Shown here one piece after another: positions 48,216 through 61,537 of a stretch of DNA of 64,000 bases. The translations under genes and the position numbers were made by a program. Source of the stretch: Aporrectodea caliginosa. Taxonomy: Eukaryota > Annelida > Clitellata > Crassiclitellata > Lumbricidae. A model generated the notes under the pieces. The model did not search any database. It was not told the origin of the DNA and was given only the letters and a program-made list of their open reading frames with translations. The stretch covers positions 959,795-1,023,794 of the forward strand of contig JACEVL010000062.1 in assembly GCA_020284085.1 (NCBI GenBank), in the 5' to 3' direction. How positions within the stretch are numbered: the stretch's first letter is position 1; the number at the start of each line of letters is the position of its first letter.

Positions 48216-48482
48216 TTGCGGCAGAGTTTTCGCGACATCGTAGAAAGCAAGTTTAATAGATGTTTATTGTGGGTTATTTCTGTTGCGCTTTTTCATATTT
48301 TGGATCTGTCTCTCTGCCGGTGTCCTTCATTCGCTGTTTTTTGTCTCCATGTCTCCTCGTATGTATCTGCATCTATCTCTCAACATTTCTCTTTCAGTTT
48401 GAACATTTCTCTCAACGTCTCAATCTGTCTCGAATATCTGTCCACCTTTGCATTTATCGATTGCCTGTTTAGCTACATTGGT
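48216..48482. repeat. end of segmental duplicate, copy 1
   Basis: Continues the match to 57,830-57,978 (gacatcgtagaaagcaag, ttgcgctttttca, tgtctccatgtc). ORFs here are not preserved in the other copy. Confidence 0.65.
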
Positions 48483-50067
48483 CAGTGATGGACAACAGTT
48501 AACTAAAGAGCTGAAAACTTTTAGTTAAGCTTAACCCTCGGGCTACCAAGGGGGGGGGTTATTACGACCCCCCTAGGTTTTTTTATTAAAAAACTTGTTC
48601 CCTGTGGAATATAATTTTGATAATTTAGGTAGCTGTAGCAGGATAATTTGCGCACATTTTGAGGTAAACATCATTGTGATATCTCACGCCATTCAAAAGT
48701 TACACCCGATATACCCGAGGTACCAGAGGGGGTTGATACGACCCCCTTAGTTTTTCGTCTATGGCGTACTCAGTTTTCTTCCTGGAAGAGAAACAAATAT
48801 ACCATTCTTTAGAGGGAATGTAGGGCTTCATTTGCATACCTACATCTTTGACTTTTGAAAACCGGAAGTAATCAAAATAAATAATAATACGCGTAATATG
48901 CGTGAAAAATGACTGAATGGAAGGACTCCCCCCTTAGTTTTCTGTCGGTAGCGTATTCATTTATATTCCTAAAAGAGAAACAAATATACCATTCTTTGAA
49001 AACCGGAAGGAATGTAATATGCGTGGGCTGAATGGAAGGACTAGTTTTTTCGGTAGCGTATTCATTTATATTCCTGGAAGAGAAACAAATATACCATTCT
49101 TTAGCATAGGGCTTCATTTGCATACTTAAATGTTTGTCTTTTGAAAACCGGAAGTGATCAAAATAAATAATAATACGCGTAATCTGTGTGAAAACGGCTG
49201 AATACAGCATCACAACGTAAATCGATATATATGTATGGATAATTGGATATATATGTATGGATGTATATTTATACGTATATAAACATATGTAGGGATGTAT
49301 GTGTATCTTGGATACATAGATCAGTTTCAAAACACACATAATTTTATATTTGTTTATCCAAAAGTACAAAATGTACGCAATAATATAAAATATCGCTAAT
49401 TAAGGGGTTCCATTGTTAAAAGTGATGTAATTTCGAGGTGCATTCACATAATGAACAACTAAATATACCATTCTGTGCAGAAATGAATGCTGAATCCAAT
49501 GCTGTATTACAAGTTATGATATGTGAAACCAAACACAAAATCCATGGGGGGTCGTCTCAACCCCCCCCCCCTTGGTAGCCGATGTCACAAAAAAAGCTTG
49601 GTAGCCCTAGGGTTAAATGTTTTAATTAAGAATGAAGTTTAACTGCAGAAAAGTAGTTTAGTTATAACCGAAGTCTAACTAATATTTATTAGTTTTTCAC
49701 TGAAAAGTTTAACTACAGAAATCACCAACTGCGCACCTATCTTCCGTAATGATTGTCATGAGTAGGCCTAACTGGTTTTATTAGCCTACTCGAAGTCAAG
49801 CGAACTGCACTGAAATGCATCATGCATCATCGTTTACACTAGCAACTGTCTTCATTATTTTCTGGTAGAACAGTAGTATGACTATTAGTCTCGTACACAT
49901 TACATAGTTTGAAAGTGAAATTGTCATTGACGCTGTGCATATAACTAAACTCGTTTTAATTTAGTTAACTTATTTACAAAATAAGTTGCGAACTTTAGTT
50001 AAACTGTTTTATTTAAGTTGAAAATAGTTTAAGTTTAACTAGAAGATTAGTTTATTGCCCATCACTG
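48483..50067. mobile_element. hAT-like element carrying a nested insertion
   Basis: Starts CAGTGATGGACAA and ends TTGCCCATCACTG. Both subterminal regions are rich in agtttaact/agttaact words. The two 8-bp flanks do not match, so the TSD is lost or the limits are inexact. No transposase. The TTAA element at 48,535-49,612 lies inside the left subterminal region. Confidence 0.6.
48535..49612. mobile_element. TTAA (piggyBac-type) element, nested
   Basis: 1,078 bp flanked by TTAA (48,531-48,534; 49,613-49,616). TIRs CCCTCGGGCTACCAAG / CCCTAGGGCTACCAAG. Subterminal palindromic words of the form GGGGG.T.nnACGACCCCC occur near 48,549-48,576, 48,728-48,748 and 49,548-49,572. The interior has a partial triplication (acaaatataccattctttag at 48,795, 48,980, 49,087). 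No transposase. Confidence 0.8.
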
Positions 50068-50640
50068 GACCATGATTACTCTCTTGTGGAACAGGTGAAT
50101 GTATGATTGTCTATAATTAGTGTGACAGGCTAGTGTAGACGAACAGACAGGAATAGAAAAAACATACAGAAACAGACAGAGATAGAGGAACAGACAGATT
50201 ACAATACAACTTCACAACATTATACATATTTTAATAAGATATTTATAAATGTGTATTAGGTCACAGAGAGGAACAGACAGGGAGACAGCAAAAGGCAGAC
50301 ATACGGCTCAACACACTATATAACTAAACAACAAACTACATAATTATTATATGACAAGATATTATAAATGCAGTTGATAGAACCTTTGCTCTACGCGGAA
50401 TAATCATTCATTCATTTATAGAATTTACATAGCGCCTCTTCGAAAGACCTACTCAGAGGCGCTCGAACGAATTCATTCATTATTTCATTTGGTTGTGTGA
50501 TGTTTCAATAAACAGTATCAATCAAACAATCAATCAATCACTATATCAATCAGTCAATCAATCAATAAATCAATGATTCAATCAGAATGACGCGAAAACA
50601 AACTTAAACCAAAATATAATAAATTCATACAAGAGGAGTT
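50068..50640. other. simple-repeat-rich non-coding
   Basis: Contains gaacagacag words (50,140-50,290), a GCGC hairpin repeat (50,430-50,470) and an imperfect (AATC)n run (50,515-50,585) like those at 21,740 and 26,190 in the palindrome. Confidence 0.6.
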
Positions 50641-51520
50641 GGTTGGGAGTCTATTCGGGTGACAAATATTTCGACCATTCACTGGCCTATGTTGTGGTCA
50701 ACTTATTGCGGATCTATATTCCGCCATCAGCTGTACATGGATGCTACATTTCTAAGAGTCGTTACTGGTTAACTTCGACTCAAACTTTATTTGCGAAAAC
50801 ATTTCAACCTTGACAGCATTGTTACCATGAGAACTGATTCTGTGTGAAATCATCGTTGCAATTACTTTGCAAGTGCATTTACGGAACAGTAAAAGCGTGA
50901 GACCATGTAAAACTTGAACTGAGATCATGTGAAGTATACAAGCAGTGCAATAACAAAAACAGTTCGATAGAGTTACATTGTAAAGTGCTTGTAACTAGAC
51001 GCAATAATTATAGGCTTACTTCAATGGAACTAAGTGTCACAAAAACGAAAAACAAAAGCAGTATGCTTGTATATGTCCAGTCCTACAGGAAAACTCAGTT
51101 GTACTGTACTAAAACTCAGACTTTGAATACAAAACTGATACGAATGAATTCGTTCGTGCTTATCATAGATTGAGCAACTCCACAGCTCACACTTTCTTTT
51201 TTTATTCTATGTTCACCAACCTCAACAACGTCAAATATTTCTGACAATTTCCGGTTGAGACATTAAGTTTGCTTCTTCGCAGACTTGAAGATCGCGAATT
51301 TATTTTTACAAACCTAACACAGAATGATTTCTCGCATTTAGGATTTGTTCGTGTATTTCTGACGAAGTGAATAAATGTTAACTGACAAAATCTGAAATAA
51401 TAGAGTTAGGATGTTCTCTGATATAGCAGGAAACTGTTTGGCTTTTCTCTAGTATGGGTTCCAACATAATTTGCAAACTGTAAACTTTGGAAAATGATTT
51501 TACAAACTTGAGCCAGACAC
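50641..51520 (-). other. 3' region of U6
   Basis: Family 3' block on the minus strand: AATAAA module (TTTATT at 50,786-50,791; the distal half of the module is lost), a decayed finger near 51,280, and the aaacttgagccagacacc tract shared with U5. Confidence 0.6.
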
Positions 51521-52595
<1,075 letters not shown>

Positions 52596-53980
52596 TAATG
52601 TTTATGAATTGGCTGAACGTGTGCAATAGCTATAATTTTTGAACAAAGCGAGAGTTGAAAACACTGAACCTCTTGTAACGTTCTGTGGACTGAAATTATT
52701 GTCCAACCTTTCCAGTTGTTTGCCTTTTTCAGTATGAAGCTTAGGCCTACTGGGCATGCAGTAGAAATCTAATCTAGTTGATTTACTTTTCTCTTGCGTT
52801 AATTTACTCACATTGTTACCCTATAAAAAATCGTAGTCGTAATAGAAAAGACATATTATGGGAAACTGAATCAGAATTCCACCAGGTTGATCGCCTAAGA
52901 AACAATATCAATTTGCAAAGACGATTGCAACAAACACATTGAACGTGAATTTACAGTCCGTATTCCACTATCAACAGAGTGTGAGCGCCTCTGATAGGTG
53001 TGCACTGCGAGAGGCGCTATATAGATTGATAGATACAATACAATACAATCTAAACTAGTTCTTGAACACTATGTTTTATTCGTGGTATGCTACTTGCTGG
53101 TCATTACCTGAATTAGAACGCGTTAAAATCGTGCAGCTTGATTCAATGCTGCCCATTATGTTTAGCAGGCTACCATCTTTCTGTGTGGCTCAAGCGAAAT
53201 TACACTACACGAGAGGTTGCATGATGGAGAAAGTTAAGGTTTCCAAAAGATATCGACGATATCCAACAATTCCCAAGCCCACATATTAAGGCCACATCCA
53301 TAATCCTCAAAACGCTAAGAATTCTATATCGTATTAAAGGCACTGCTAGACGGGATTAACGAGGCAGGTTGCGGGTGATTAAACAACAGAGTGTGAGGAA
53401 ATAGAATACTCTGCCGTTGACTCGATTTTTGTTCTCTCCCAATAATTAATCTCGAGTCCGTAATTTCGCGCTTCAGAATTCATTATCTCTAATAACAGGA
53501 CCAGAGTTTCAAATGTTGTATTTTTGTTGAATAGTAGGCCTACATGTTTCATGCATCTAGTAAGCTAGCAATCGATTTAAACTACCTATATTCTAGGCCT
53601 ACATTTCAAGAATTATTTAGTTTTTGTAATTTGTGTCGAATATTTAGATATGTTTAGGATGTGTTGCCAAAAATATAATTGTGTTGGTCTCAGTGTCGTC
53701 TACAGATTAAAAGTTTCAACACAATGTAAGCACGTACTTCGTTATCTGTGGTCGACTGCAAAGTGGCGAATAAAGCATTATCATAGGAAAGGGGACGTAA
53801 AGGAGAGGCAGAAGGGAGGAGCAGAGGGAGGGGAAGTCATGAAATTTGTAACCACCACTCTCTACGACAGAGTTACGCCATTGATATCAGCATAAAATTA
53901 TCAAGGATGTAGGCCCTATAACGCGTTGAAATTTTTTTTATGGAACAGATATTGAAGGAGATTTATTTTGCTTTACGCTT
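52596..53980 (-). other. 5' region of U6
   Basis: The first ~370 bp match the 5' regions of U1, U2 and U5 in reverse complement. Then comes a GCGC hairpin repeat (52,978-53,030) and sequence without recognisable gene. Confidence 0.55.
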
Positions 53981-53982
53981 AA

Positions 53983-56087
53983 CCCATTAGTGCCTAGCGT
54001 CCCATAAATGGGACGGGCAGTTTAAAAATTCCAATAAATTCACATTTCCAATAACTTGACAAGTATTTTATATCAAATTGTTTGTCAGACTCTGGACAAC
54101 ATTTCTGGTTTACTATTTGGCTACAAAAATGATATGTTAGCGTGTTGTTGGCGTTTGTTTATAGCAACGACCAGCCATAGCTTGTTGTGAAATCTACGCG
54201 TATTAAATCTTTATTATTTTGTATTATAATCATTAATTCTGCAAGTTTATCGTAACGTACACACAGGTCAGTATGTTTTACAACTGTTTCAATAATTTTG
54301 TCTAATTTAAACAGACATTTTATAAATTTTATTGTTGGTTGACTCGGCGTCCCATTTATGGGACGCTAGGCACGAGAGGGTAGGGCGTTTTGTGTGACAC
54401 TGTTTCAAGCTTACAAAATTGCAATCATGAATTTCTAGGTTATAATTATGTTCACATGCATTATTTAAGGTGTCCTTCACTATATAAGTGCCATACTATG
54501 TTTGTAAGATATTTATTTAATTTCTAAATTGGTGAAATATTGGCCGATTTGGCCTGTAAAGTTCCATATTGTTGTCAATTTGGGTCGGACAGTTTGGCTT
54601 GAGTCTTTCAATTTGGACATATGCTTTGGTTTAAAAATACATAAATGTATCTGCTTTTTGTTGTGGTGAAAATTAGCATGCTGAGACAGAAAGGATTTAC
54701 TCTCCACCAAGTACCAGCAATGCTAGAAGATGACGACTTCATGCGTGCAGATCCAAACCTTGTGATCCAAACGGTAGCGATGAGGATAGCAAAGTCGAAG
54801 ATGAAGCCACATGTCATAACCTGACTCGTAGACAACTGGGAGACAAGACAGTAGCAACTGTGACAAGGGGAGGAGATCATTTCAGGATATATCGAGTTGA
54901 TGAATGGCACCCTGTGTTTACATCGACTGTGGCAGCGATTGTAATGGATTCTCCACCGACCAGCCGACTACAGATGGTTCTGCTGCTTCTGCAGCAGAGG
55001 CTTCGACTCACAGTGGTGTGAGAGTGTCAGATACAGCCAAGGTTTGAATTATCAATGGTTCTAGGCAAAGACTGCCCAAGCCAGATACTGTGGTAGAGAC
55101 AACAAGAACATGGGTGGAATGGATGGACCAGAATATTGCCATGTACCTAATTTCAATCCGTTCGTGGCCTCTCTTAGCATACCTCATGGATGTCACCATG
55201 CAGAATGCCTGGCTGATCTACTGTTTGACTGAATGAATGAGTCATCAGCCAGTGGATCAGCTGGAGTTCCGACATAGTGTCTGCAATTATTACTAAATGA
55301 AGTATTCTCTTGAATGCATAGCCATCAGTTACACAATTGGGGCGTCCAAAGCCACTGAGCCAGTGAGCACCGATGGAGGCACACAGGGATGGCAAATACA
55401 TCAGAGCAATTGAAATGCAGAGAAATTGTGAAAATTTGTAGTCTCAAGATAAAAAACAATGCAAGAAGTGCAATGTGTGCCTGCACATTGATTGCTTTGA
55501 ACATTTTCATGAAATGGAATAGAAAACAGACAAGTGGTGTGTTTGTACTGCAGTAAGGAAACACTCTGTAACTGTGTTCTGTAATTATTAGGATTTCCTA
55601 ATAAATGTCATATTACTATTTGTACTTTTAGTATCATTACATTATTCTCTTAGGATAGTCAAATGAAAGTTTTGACAGTCTGTTTTGCTGTCTAAATACC
55701 ATGAGAACTGTAGGTGGACAAACTACCAGTATTATAGACGTGGACTAGTTGAGCAATTGGTGAAGTTTTTCTGTATTTTTTCTTAAATTCCTATTTACTG
55801 TGGACTGTTTGTTGTAGATATTTGTGGATAATGACCTTCTTGTTTGAATTAAACTGATTTGACTATTATTTGATGCATGAATGCAAGTTGCAGCTGTGGC
55901 AACATGTTCAAAAGTTCAGGTACCCTCTCGTGCCTAGCGTCCCATAAATGGGACGCTTACAAAAGTAGCTCAAATTCACATATTATAATAGTAACAATGA
56001 AAGTAATATTTTTCCTTATGTTTATACTACATATACAACAAACTAAAAGTGAATAAATTTGTGTTTGAAAAATCAGGCACTAATGGG
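53983..56087 (+). mobile_element. piggyBac transposon, decayed
   Basis: 2,105 bp flanked by TTAA (53,979-53,982; 56,088-56,091). TIR CCCATTAGTGCCT. A palindromic phrase GTGCCTAGCGTCCCATAAAT...GGGAC occurs at 53,991, inverted at 54,345-54,385, and again at 55,926-55,962. Plus-strand remnants of the transposase: a DQNIAMYLISIRSWPLLAY / LMDVTMQNAWLIY segment (55,127-55,232) and the C-terminal cysteine-rich KKCNVCLHIDCFEHFH (about 55,455-55,520), with stops and frameshifts between. Typical piggyBac C-terminal order; inactive. Confidence 0.85.
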
Positions 56088-56104
56088 TTAAGAAGCCCAG
56101 GCTT

Positions 56105-56300
56105 GACGAACTAAACGAATGACGGATATGCAACAACACACAATTAATTGCGGTCCGCTTGTTGTGAGACACTTAACGCTGATAATTTGAATCAGTGAAC
56201 GTTCTACTGAAAAGGGTAAGCAATTGAAAATTGCAAAAATGATTAATTATCGACGATTGATATTAATTAATTTTGAAACAGTAGATTTCAAACCTTACCA
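56105..56300 (-). promoter_or_regulatory. upstream module of U6, interrupted
   Basis: Retains gacgaactaaacg, aattgcggtccgc, atgattaattatcgacgatt and aattttgaaacagtagattt in module order. The CRE end is missing because a LINE inserted at about 56,300; module-flanking sequence resumes at about 57,095. Confidence 0.5.
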
Positions 56301-57094
56301 AGTCGTTGAAGAAGAACGTCAATCACATTGCTCAAAGTGGGCTGAGAGCAAAAACCTCCGCATCAACCTCGCCAAAACCCGCGAGATAGTCATTGTGAAA
56401 AGGGGGAGGTGCTCCATGACACAACTACAGTCGATATCTGGGGTGGCGCGGTCGACTTCCATCAACATCCTCGGCGTCATCCTTGGAGAAAAGTTATCGT
56501 TCGCTGAACACATCGACAGTACCATTGGAGCATGCTCTGCCTCCCTCTACGCACTAAAGACCCTCCGGGCACATGGAGCAACTCCATCGATGCTACATAT
56601 GACGGCTCGCAGCACCACCTTAGCAAAACTAACATACGCAATGCCAGCATGGTGGGGGTATGCTAGTGGTGGAGAGAGGGACCGCCTGGAGAGTTTTATA
56701 CGAAGAGCCAAACGAGCCGGCTTCCTTCCCCATGATGCTCCAACTGTGGCCGAAATGGCGAGCAAAGCTGACGACCGACTGTTCAAGGCGATCAGAACTA
56801 ATGACCAACATGTTCTACGCCGGCTGTGTCCTCGACTACGGGAGACTACGTACACCCTCCGTCCTAGGCCTCACCAATTCTCACTCCCACCTAAGGACAC
56901 CAAAAACTTTATTCCTAGGCTGCTCTACAAGGACATCTATTAAACCTAAGACCCTTGAACATAAAATAATAGCCAATAATATCCTTGACCAAACTTTAAA
57001 CGGAATAGCCAACGCCCACACATTTTTGTTTTTTGTTTTTCTTGTAATCGCATTGCGTTCTGACAATGTGTTATGAATAAACGAAGATTCTAAA
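56301..57094 (+). pseudogene. 5'-truncated LINE, RT C-terminal domain
   Basis: Open frame to TAA at 56,941-56,943 encodes the end of a non-LTR reverse transcriptase and its thumb/C-terminal domain: WAESKNLRINLAKTREIVI, INILGVILGEKLSFAEHI, PAWWGYA, RLESFIRRAKRAGF, HVLRRLCP, NFIPRLLYKDIY. These are usual for Jockey/CR1-superfamily LINEs. The catalytic FADD-box region is absent. A ~150-bp 3' tail follows. The 5' end is fused in frame to module sequence, so the predicted ATG at 56,224 is not the true start. Insertion is relatively young: about 210 codons without a stop. Confidence 0.85.
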
Positions 57095-57109
57095 TTCATT
57101 CTTGATGCA

Positions 57110-57978
57110 GTCTTACAATTTGATATCATAAGAACTTTAAATTGCACTAAACTCCCCTAGCGATTCTATATTTAAATAATTTAGCGAGTAGGCCGATATA
57201 AAACACAGCATCATTTTTTGCAATTTTTGAAAGGATGTGGAATATTAAGACCAGAACGTAGGACGAGAACTGCCCTTCTGCCCCCTTCTCTCTGTCCGTC
57301 CTTCTATCTGCCCATCCTTCTGCCAGTTCGTCCTTGTGTAAGTTCTTATATCCGTCCTTCTGTCTCTCCGTCCTTATGTCCGTTCGTCCATCCGCCGGTC
57401 ATTCTGTCCGTCCTTGTGTCCGTTCGTCCTTCCGATTGCCCTTCCGCTCTTCCGTCCTCCTGTTTTGGCGCCTGTCTCTTATTGGTTCGACTGCAATCGA
57501 ACGCTTACTCCCAACGTATCGCAATAGCGACGCATGAGTGTTGGTCGTTCGAAAGGACTCAAGTGACTTCCGTTTGGCATTTCCCTTCCATCGGCTTCCC
57601 ATCTCTCCACTTTCCATCTCTCCACTTCTCCACCCGTTACGTGTTTGTTTGGACGACGTCTGCGATGGAATTCGACGAGAGCTGTGTCAACTCGCCCAAC
57701 CCACGTGACTAATTCACGTGATCAAACGACTGAGGCACTCGACCGACGCATTATTAACCGATTGTTACGTCGTATAATAATGCATAGGCGATATTTTTTA
57801 CCTAGAGCCTCCGGAGTGTGGCGGTTTTTTGCGACGTCGTAGAAAGTAAGATAAATAGATGATTTTGTGGCGCTGATCTTTTAATTTTCTGTTCTTTCTC
57901 TTGCGCTTTTTATTTTTTGATCTGGCAGTAAACTGTCTCTCTATCGGTATCTTTCATTTTCTGTTCGTGTCTCCATGT
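57110..57978. repeat. segmental duplicate, copy 2
   Basis: Direct-orientation counterpart of 47,100-48,360 without the 47,924 foldback. Contains a cgtccttc/ccgtccttctg run (57,290-57,460) and the paired CACGTG boxes (57,702; 57,715). No conserved ORF. Confidence 0.7.
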
Positions 57979-57981
57979 CCT

Positions 57982-58205
57982 CGCATCCCAGCCAACACAC
58001 CCTCACGGGAACCATACGGGACCCGTACGGGTGGTTATACGGGACCCGTACGGGATACCCGGCGGGATCCCGCCGGTTTTTGTCCGCGGTTTCCGTACGG
58101 GACCCATACGGGATAGCCCGCCGGGCATCCCGTACGGGTCCCGTATGGTTTTTGTCCGCGGTTTCCGTACGGGACCCATACGGGATAGCCCGCCGGGCAT
58201 CCCAG
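57982..58205. repeat. GC-rich GTACGGG satellite
   Basis: About three imperfect units (~75 bp in the last two) containing tttttgtccgcggtttccgt, acgggacccatacgggatag and cccgccgggcatccc. Self-complementary cgtacgggacccgtacggg words can form hairpins. Composition contrasts sharply with neighbours. The ORFs in it read proline/arginine repeats and are spurious. Confidence 0.85.
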
Positions 58206-58239
58206 TTCATTCCCAGATGACTTAAAAGTGATTCCAGTA

Positions 58240-58580
58240 TGCAATTTACACTTCATTACACTTCAAATTACATTAAATATTGTAATTGAATTACAATTAC
58301 TGGACTTAAAAAGTAATTCAATTACAATTACAGAAATTGTAATTCAATTACATGTATTTCAATTACTGAACAAGTTACAACACTGATTGCTTTAGATATA
58401 TAACACAGCTTACTGTGCTATATAGCTAAAGCAATCAGTGTTGTTCAGTAATTGAAATACATGTAACTGAATTACAATTTCTGTAATTGTAATTGAATTA
58501 CTTTTTAAGTTCAGTAATTGTAATTCAATTACAATATTTATGTAATTGAAGTGTAAATTACGATTTTAATTGAATAAACT
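58240..58580. repeat. palindrome of two hAT termini
   Basis: Arms of ~170 bp around 58,411. The reversed terminus ...CAACACTG (58,378-58,385) is followed by attgctttagatatataaca, its complement, then CAGTGTTG (58,436-). The arms consist of attgtaattgaattac-type words. Confidence 0.8.
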
Positions 58581-59195
58581 GCTCTGCATCATGACTACAT
58601 AATTGTCAACATTATTCTATCCTTACACCCCTCTTACCACCTTACAGCACACTTTGATAAACCCAAAGTGCAAGGGTTTACTAACAACTATCAGACTATC
58701 CATGCACTCATTATTAGCTAGCCTACTGCGGCTGCCTACAGATAAGAACTTCCATCTTGAGCATCTCTTTAGCACTGCTGGACAAATTGACTCGCCCAGG
58801 CGCAATCAACTAACAGACTATCATTTTGAAACACTTATACTCTATGAATCAAATAAACTCTATTGTTAACTTGTTTTAATGGATCACAATTACAAGCCTT
58901 ATTTCAGACACTTGATAAACTTACAAAACAATTGAAGGTAGATTATAATTTACAGGTCATTGGCCCACTGGATGTTTTAGTTTTAAAAATAGAGTAAATT
59001 AAAAATTATAGAAAAATTCTAAATCATTTGCAAATTTTAAAGAAATAATTGAAAATTAATTGGTACTTGAATTACAATTAAAATATAATTGTAATTTAAT
59101 TCCTACTCAATCAAGTAATTGTAATACAAATACATTTACAAGCATGCAATTGCAATTATGATTGAATTACATGCAATGTAATTGATACAACACTG
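58436..59195 (+). mobile_element. hAT element remnant
   Basis: 760 bp from CAGTGTTG to CAACACTG, 8-bp flanks AAAGCAAT and AAAACAAT (one mismatch, probable TSD). Ends carry aattgaattacaatt repeats. It contains the transposase tail at 58,603-58,869. Confidence 0.75.
58603..58869 (+). pseudogene. hAT transposase C-terminal dimerisation region
   Basis: About 88 codons to TAA: LLASLLRLPTDKNFHLEHLF, STAGQIDSPRRNQLTD, FETLILYESN. The (E)R.FS.AG.I...RRN.L....E.L..L.N pattern is the conserved C-terminal hAT dimerisation motif. The usual SAP.ER residues read KNFHLEH, and no catalytic part is present. Confidence 0.75.
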
Positions 59196-59490
59196 AAAAC
59201 AATAATCAACAATAGCGTTAAATGACACATCAAATTAATAAAGTAAAAATAATCAGTCTGCTCTGCAATATCATTAAATTTTTTGTCAACAATGTCATCA
59301 GCAGTATTGGTCAACTCCTGATCGGTGGTGATCGACTCCGACTCGGTCTCTTTGAATTGTGCCGATTTCAATAGCCGGTGACCTCCAGTGCTACGATCCC
59401 TAGCATTACCAAACCACACAGCCAACTCGTCCACAACCAGTCTCTTCATACTGTCCTTGGTAGCAATATTTTGCCTTACAGCACCTGAAT
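59156..59490 (-). CDS. probable terminal exon, DUF4806-like
   Basis: Minus-strand frame after a good acceptor (tgaaaattcag) near 59,490: GAVRQNIATKDSMKRLVVDE / LAVWFGNARDRSTGGHR / LLKSAQF..., an acidic stretch, then a hydrophobic C-terminus. The first part resembles the second half of DUF4806 (GG..V+..++RL..NELA....G..GK..F). The last ~13 codons and the stop lie in the end of the hAT element, so the insertion probably replaced or extended the natural C-terminus. Phase to the upstream exon does not match directly, implying a missed small exon or decay. Confidence 0.4.
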
Positions 59491-60132
59491 TTTCACACAT
59501 GAAACATTTAGATTAAAAATAACAAGTTACAAAGAACAATAATTTGACGTGCTCTGATTTGTATTGTAAAATGATATTATTCCAACAATTCTGTCTAACA
59601 TTAAATGGCAATATTTACAGACACTGCCTGGATTGTTTAATTTACAATGTTAGATTATAAAAAAGTCAAAACAACCTCGACTTTGTCTTAGCCTCAAAAA
59701 TGCAATACATTTTTAAAGGTTAAACACTTAATAAAGCACAGTTGGCAGACTATTGATTTTTTTATTGAGACAAGCATAAATAGTCCCCATCGTTATTCAC
59801 GAGTACTTGTATCTAAACAATTAAAACGAAGAAGCAAGTCAAAGCAGTTCTATCTTAACAAGAGACATAGAAAAATCTTCAGATGTTGCAATTTGACAAT
59901 TATAAACTATTATTAAACATGCTAGCCTTTAAGTTAAATGTCGATTTTTTAATAAATATTTGCCATCAACACAAATAACTTATGACATTGTACACATCAT
60001 CTAACTTTATGGACACAAATAAATAGACTTTAATACAACCTATAAACAGGAAGATAAAAATTGCATGCCCAGAAATTAAGAGCGAATCATACATGAGGCT
60101 TTAAAAACCATTTAAACAGTAAAATGACTCAC

Positions 60133-60365
60133 CAATGCTTTTATCGTTGAAGTGTCAAGCACCTTGTCCTCCATGCTCTTCAGATCATACCCAGTTTCGA
60201 TGGGAAATTGCATGCCCTCAGGCAGCTCCGTTGCCACAAATCTGCCTGCAGCATTCAGTTGCCTCGAAATCGACAGCAGCAGAGATGAATGTAGTTTCTT
60301 TGTTTGTTGCAGGTCCTCCAGACTGGCCAATATCTTTATCATCAGTCTGCTATTAAGATCGCCAC
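60133..60365 (-). CDS. exon of DUF4806-like protein
   Basis: Bounded by acceptor tttgtag and donor ttg/gtgagt. Encodes GGDLNSRLMIKILASLEDLQ, SLLLSISRQL, LPEGMQFPIETGYDLKSMED. The L..L.ELKK..LL..I..QL then LP....FP..T..DL..LE order is that of the linker and start of a DUF4806 domain (unknown function, abundant in invertebrate and TE-associated proteins). Entry phase 1 matches the exit phase of the collagen exon upstream at 63.8 kb; see findings. No plus-strand gene here. Confidence 0.5.
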
Positions 60366-61330
60366 CTACAAAATCAAGTGTACACAGTAACCATCATACT
60401 TTATTTATGAACAATACGGTGACGCAAACATACATCTTCAGAAACACATTTATGTACAAAGAAAACGATAATTAGAGGAAAATTAAGTCAACTAGTAAGA
60501 CATATGTCTAACTGTACAACATCCTAGCTAAGAAGCCACGCCTGGTAAGGGAATCAAATCTAGGGAGAACACGGTTATGTGAGCTTGGGCGCAGGTCATG
60601 ACCAGTGCAATTGACAGGGGGGGAGAAGGTCGTGAAGGGTGTGGCTAGTATTTGTTAAGATGTACACAGTAACCATCATACTTTATTTATGAACAATACG
60701 GTGACTAAACCAATCTTCAAAACACATTGTAATATGCATAGGGATATTAAGCGGCACTGTGCTAGATCTAAGTAAGACCCACATGAGAAATCTCCAATAA
60801 CAAATGAGTAAATTTTGTTGACAAGCAAATCACCTCCGATTCACTTGTGACGTTGGTGATATACAAATTCCACAGTCACGTGTGTATTATCAGTAAGTGA
60901 TTAGCTGTAACATAAAATTGTGTTGAGACTTTTGATCACAATGCAACACCTATGACATTCCTCAACAGTAGGACACTAAATTGATATTTATCATTTTTGA
61001 ATTAATAGGCAAATTCACTGATTATTGTTACTATGTGTCAACACACTTAACAGGCTCACAGGATAAATATATTCNGTAACCAAGTCTTAGCAATCCCTCT
61101 GGTTCTAAGCAACTGAAAATATATTGTCTACTTTAATCGCAGTGAATATAGGAACCTGTATAGGAACACGGTATTTTCTCTCTTGGATTGGAATTGACCA
61201 ACCTTAGTAACGATCATCAATAGATGCATTGTGCATCAATTATACAGTAGAGCTTTAGAAATTCTACGATTTATTCCTTATTGTTTTATTGTACCAATCA
61301 GTGGCTGCTGTTAAGTAAAACCAAAGGACA
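60366..61330. other. intronic/intergenic, one direct repeat
   Basis: A 45-bp phrase (tgtacacagtaaccatcata ...) occurs at 60,379 and again at 60,660, flanking a ~280-bp segment with weak SINE-like character. Otherwise no feature. An undetermined base lies at 61,075. Confidence 0.5.
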
Positions 61331-61533
61331 AGAGTTTGGTCAGTTAGCCTCACTGACTTACTCACTGACTTGACTTGCTGACTTGCTTCACTGACTTTAC
61401 TTGTTCACTTGACTCACTCACTTCGCTCACTAGCTTTATCCACTCACTAGATTAACTTATCTGACTATCTGTATTTATTCATTGACTTGACCATTTGACT
61501 TTACCAAGTCACTTAAATTACTTGATTCAAACA
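61331..61533. repeat. degenerate ACTCACTTG satellite, left part
   Basis: Run of cactgacttgact/cactcacttg variants. The other half lies at 63,312-63,720; the TTAA element is inserted between them. Confidence 0.8.
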
Positions 61534-61537
61534 TTAA

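Noticed and set aside
56224..56300. ATG at 56,224 as the LINE start
   Set aside because: This part is the U6 upstream module fused by the insertion, so the in-frame ATG is accidental.
57901..58256. Several overlapping Arg/Pro/Gly-rich ORFs
   Set aside because: All derive from the GTACGGG satellite, on both strands and frames; no conserved frame.
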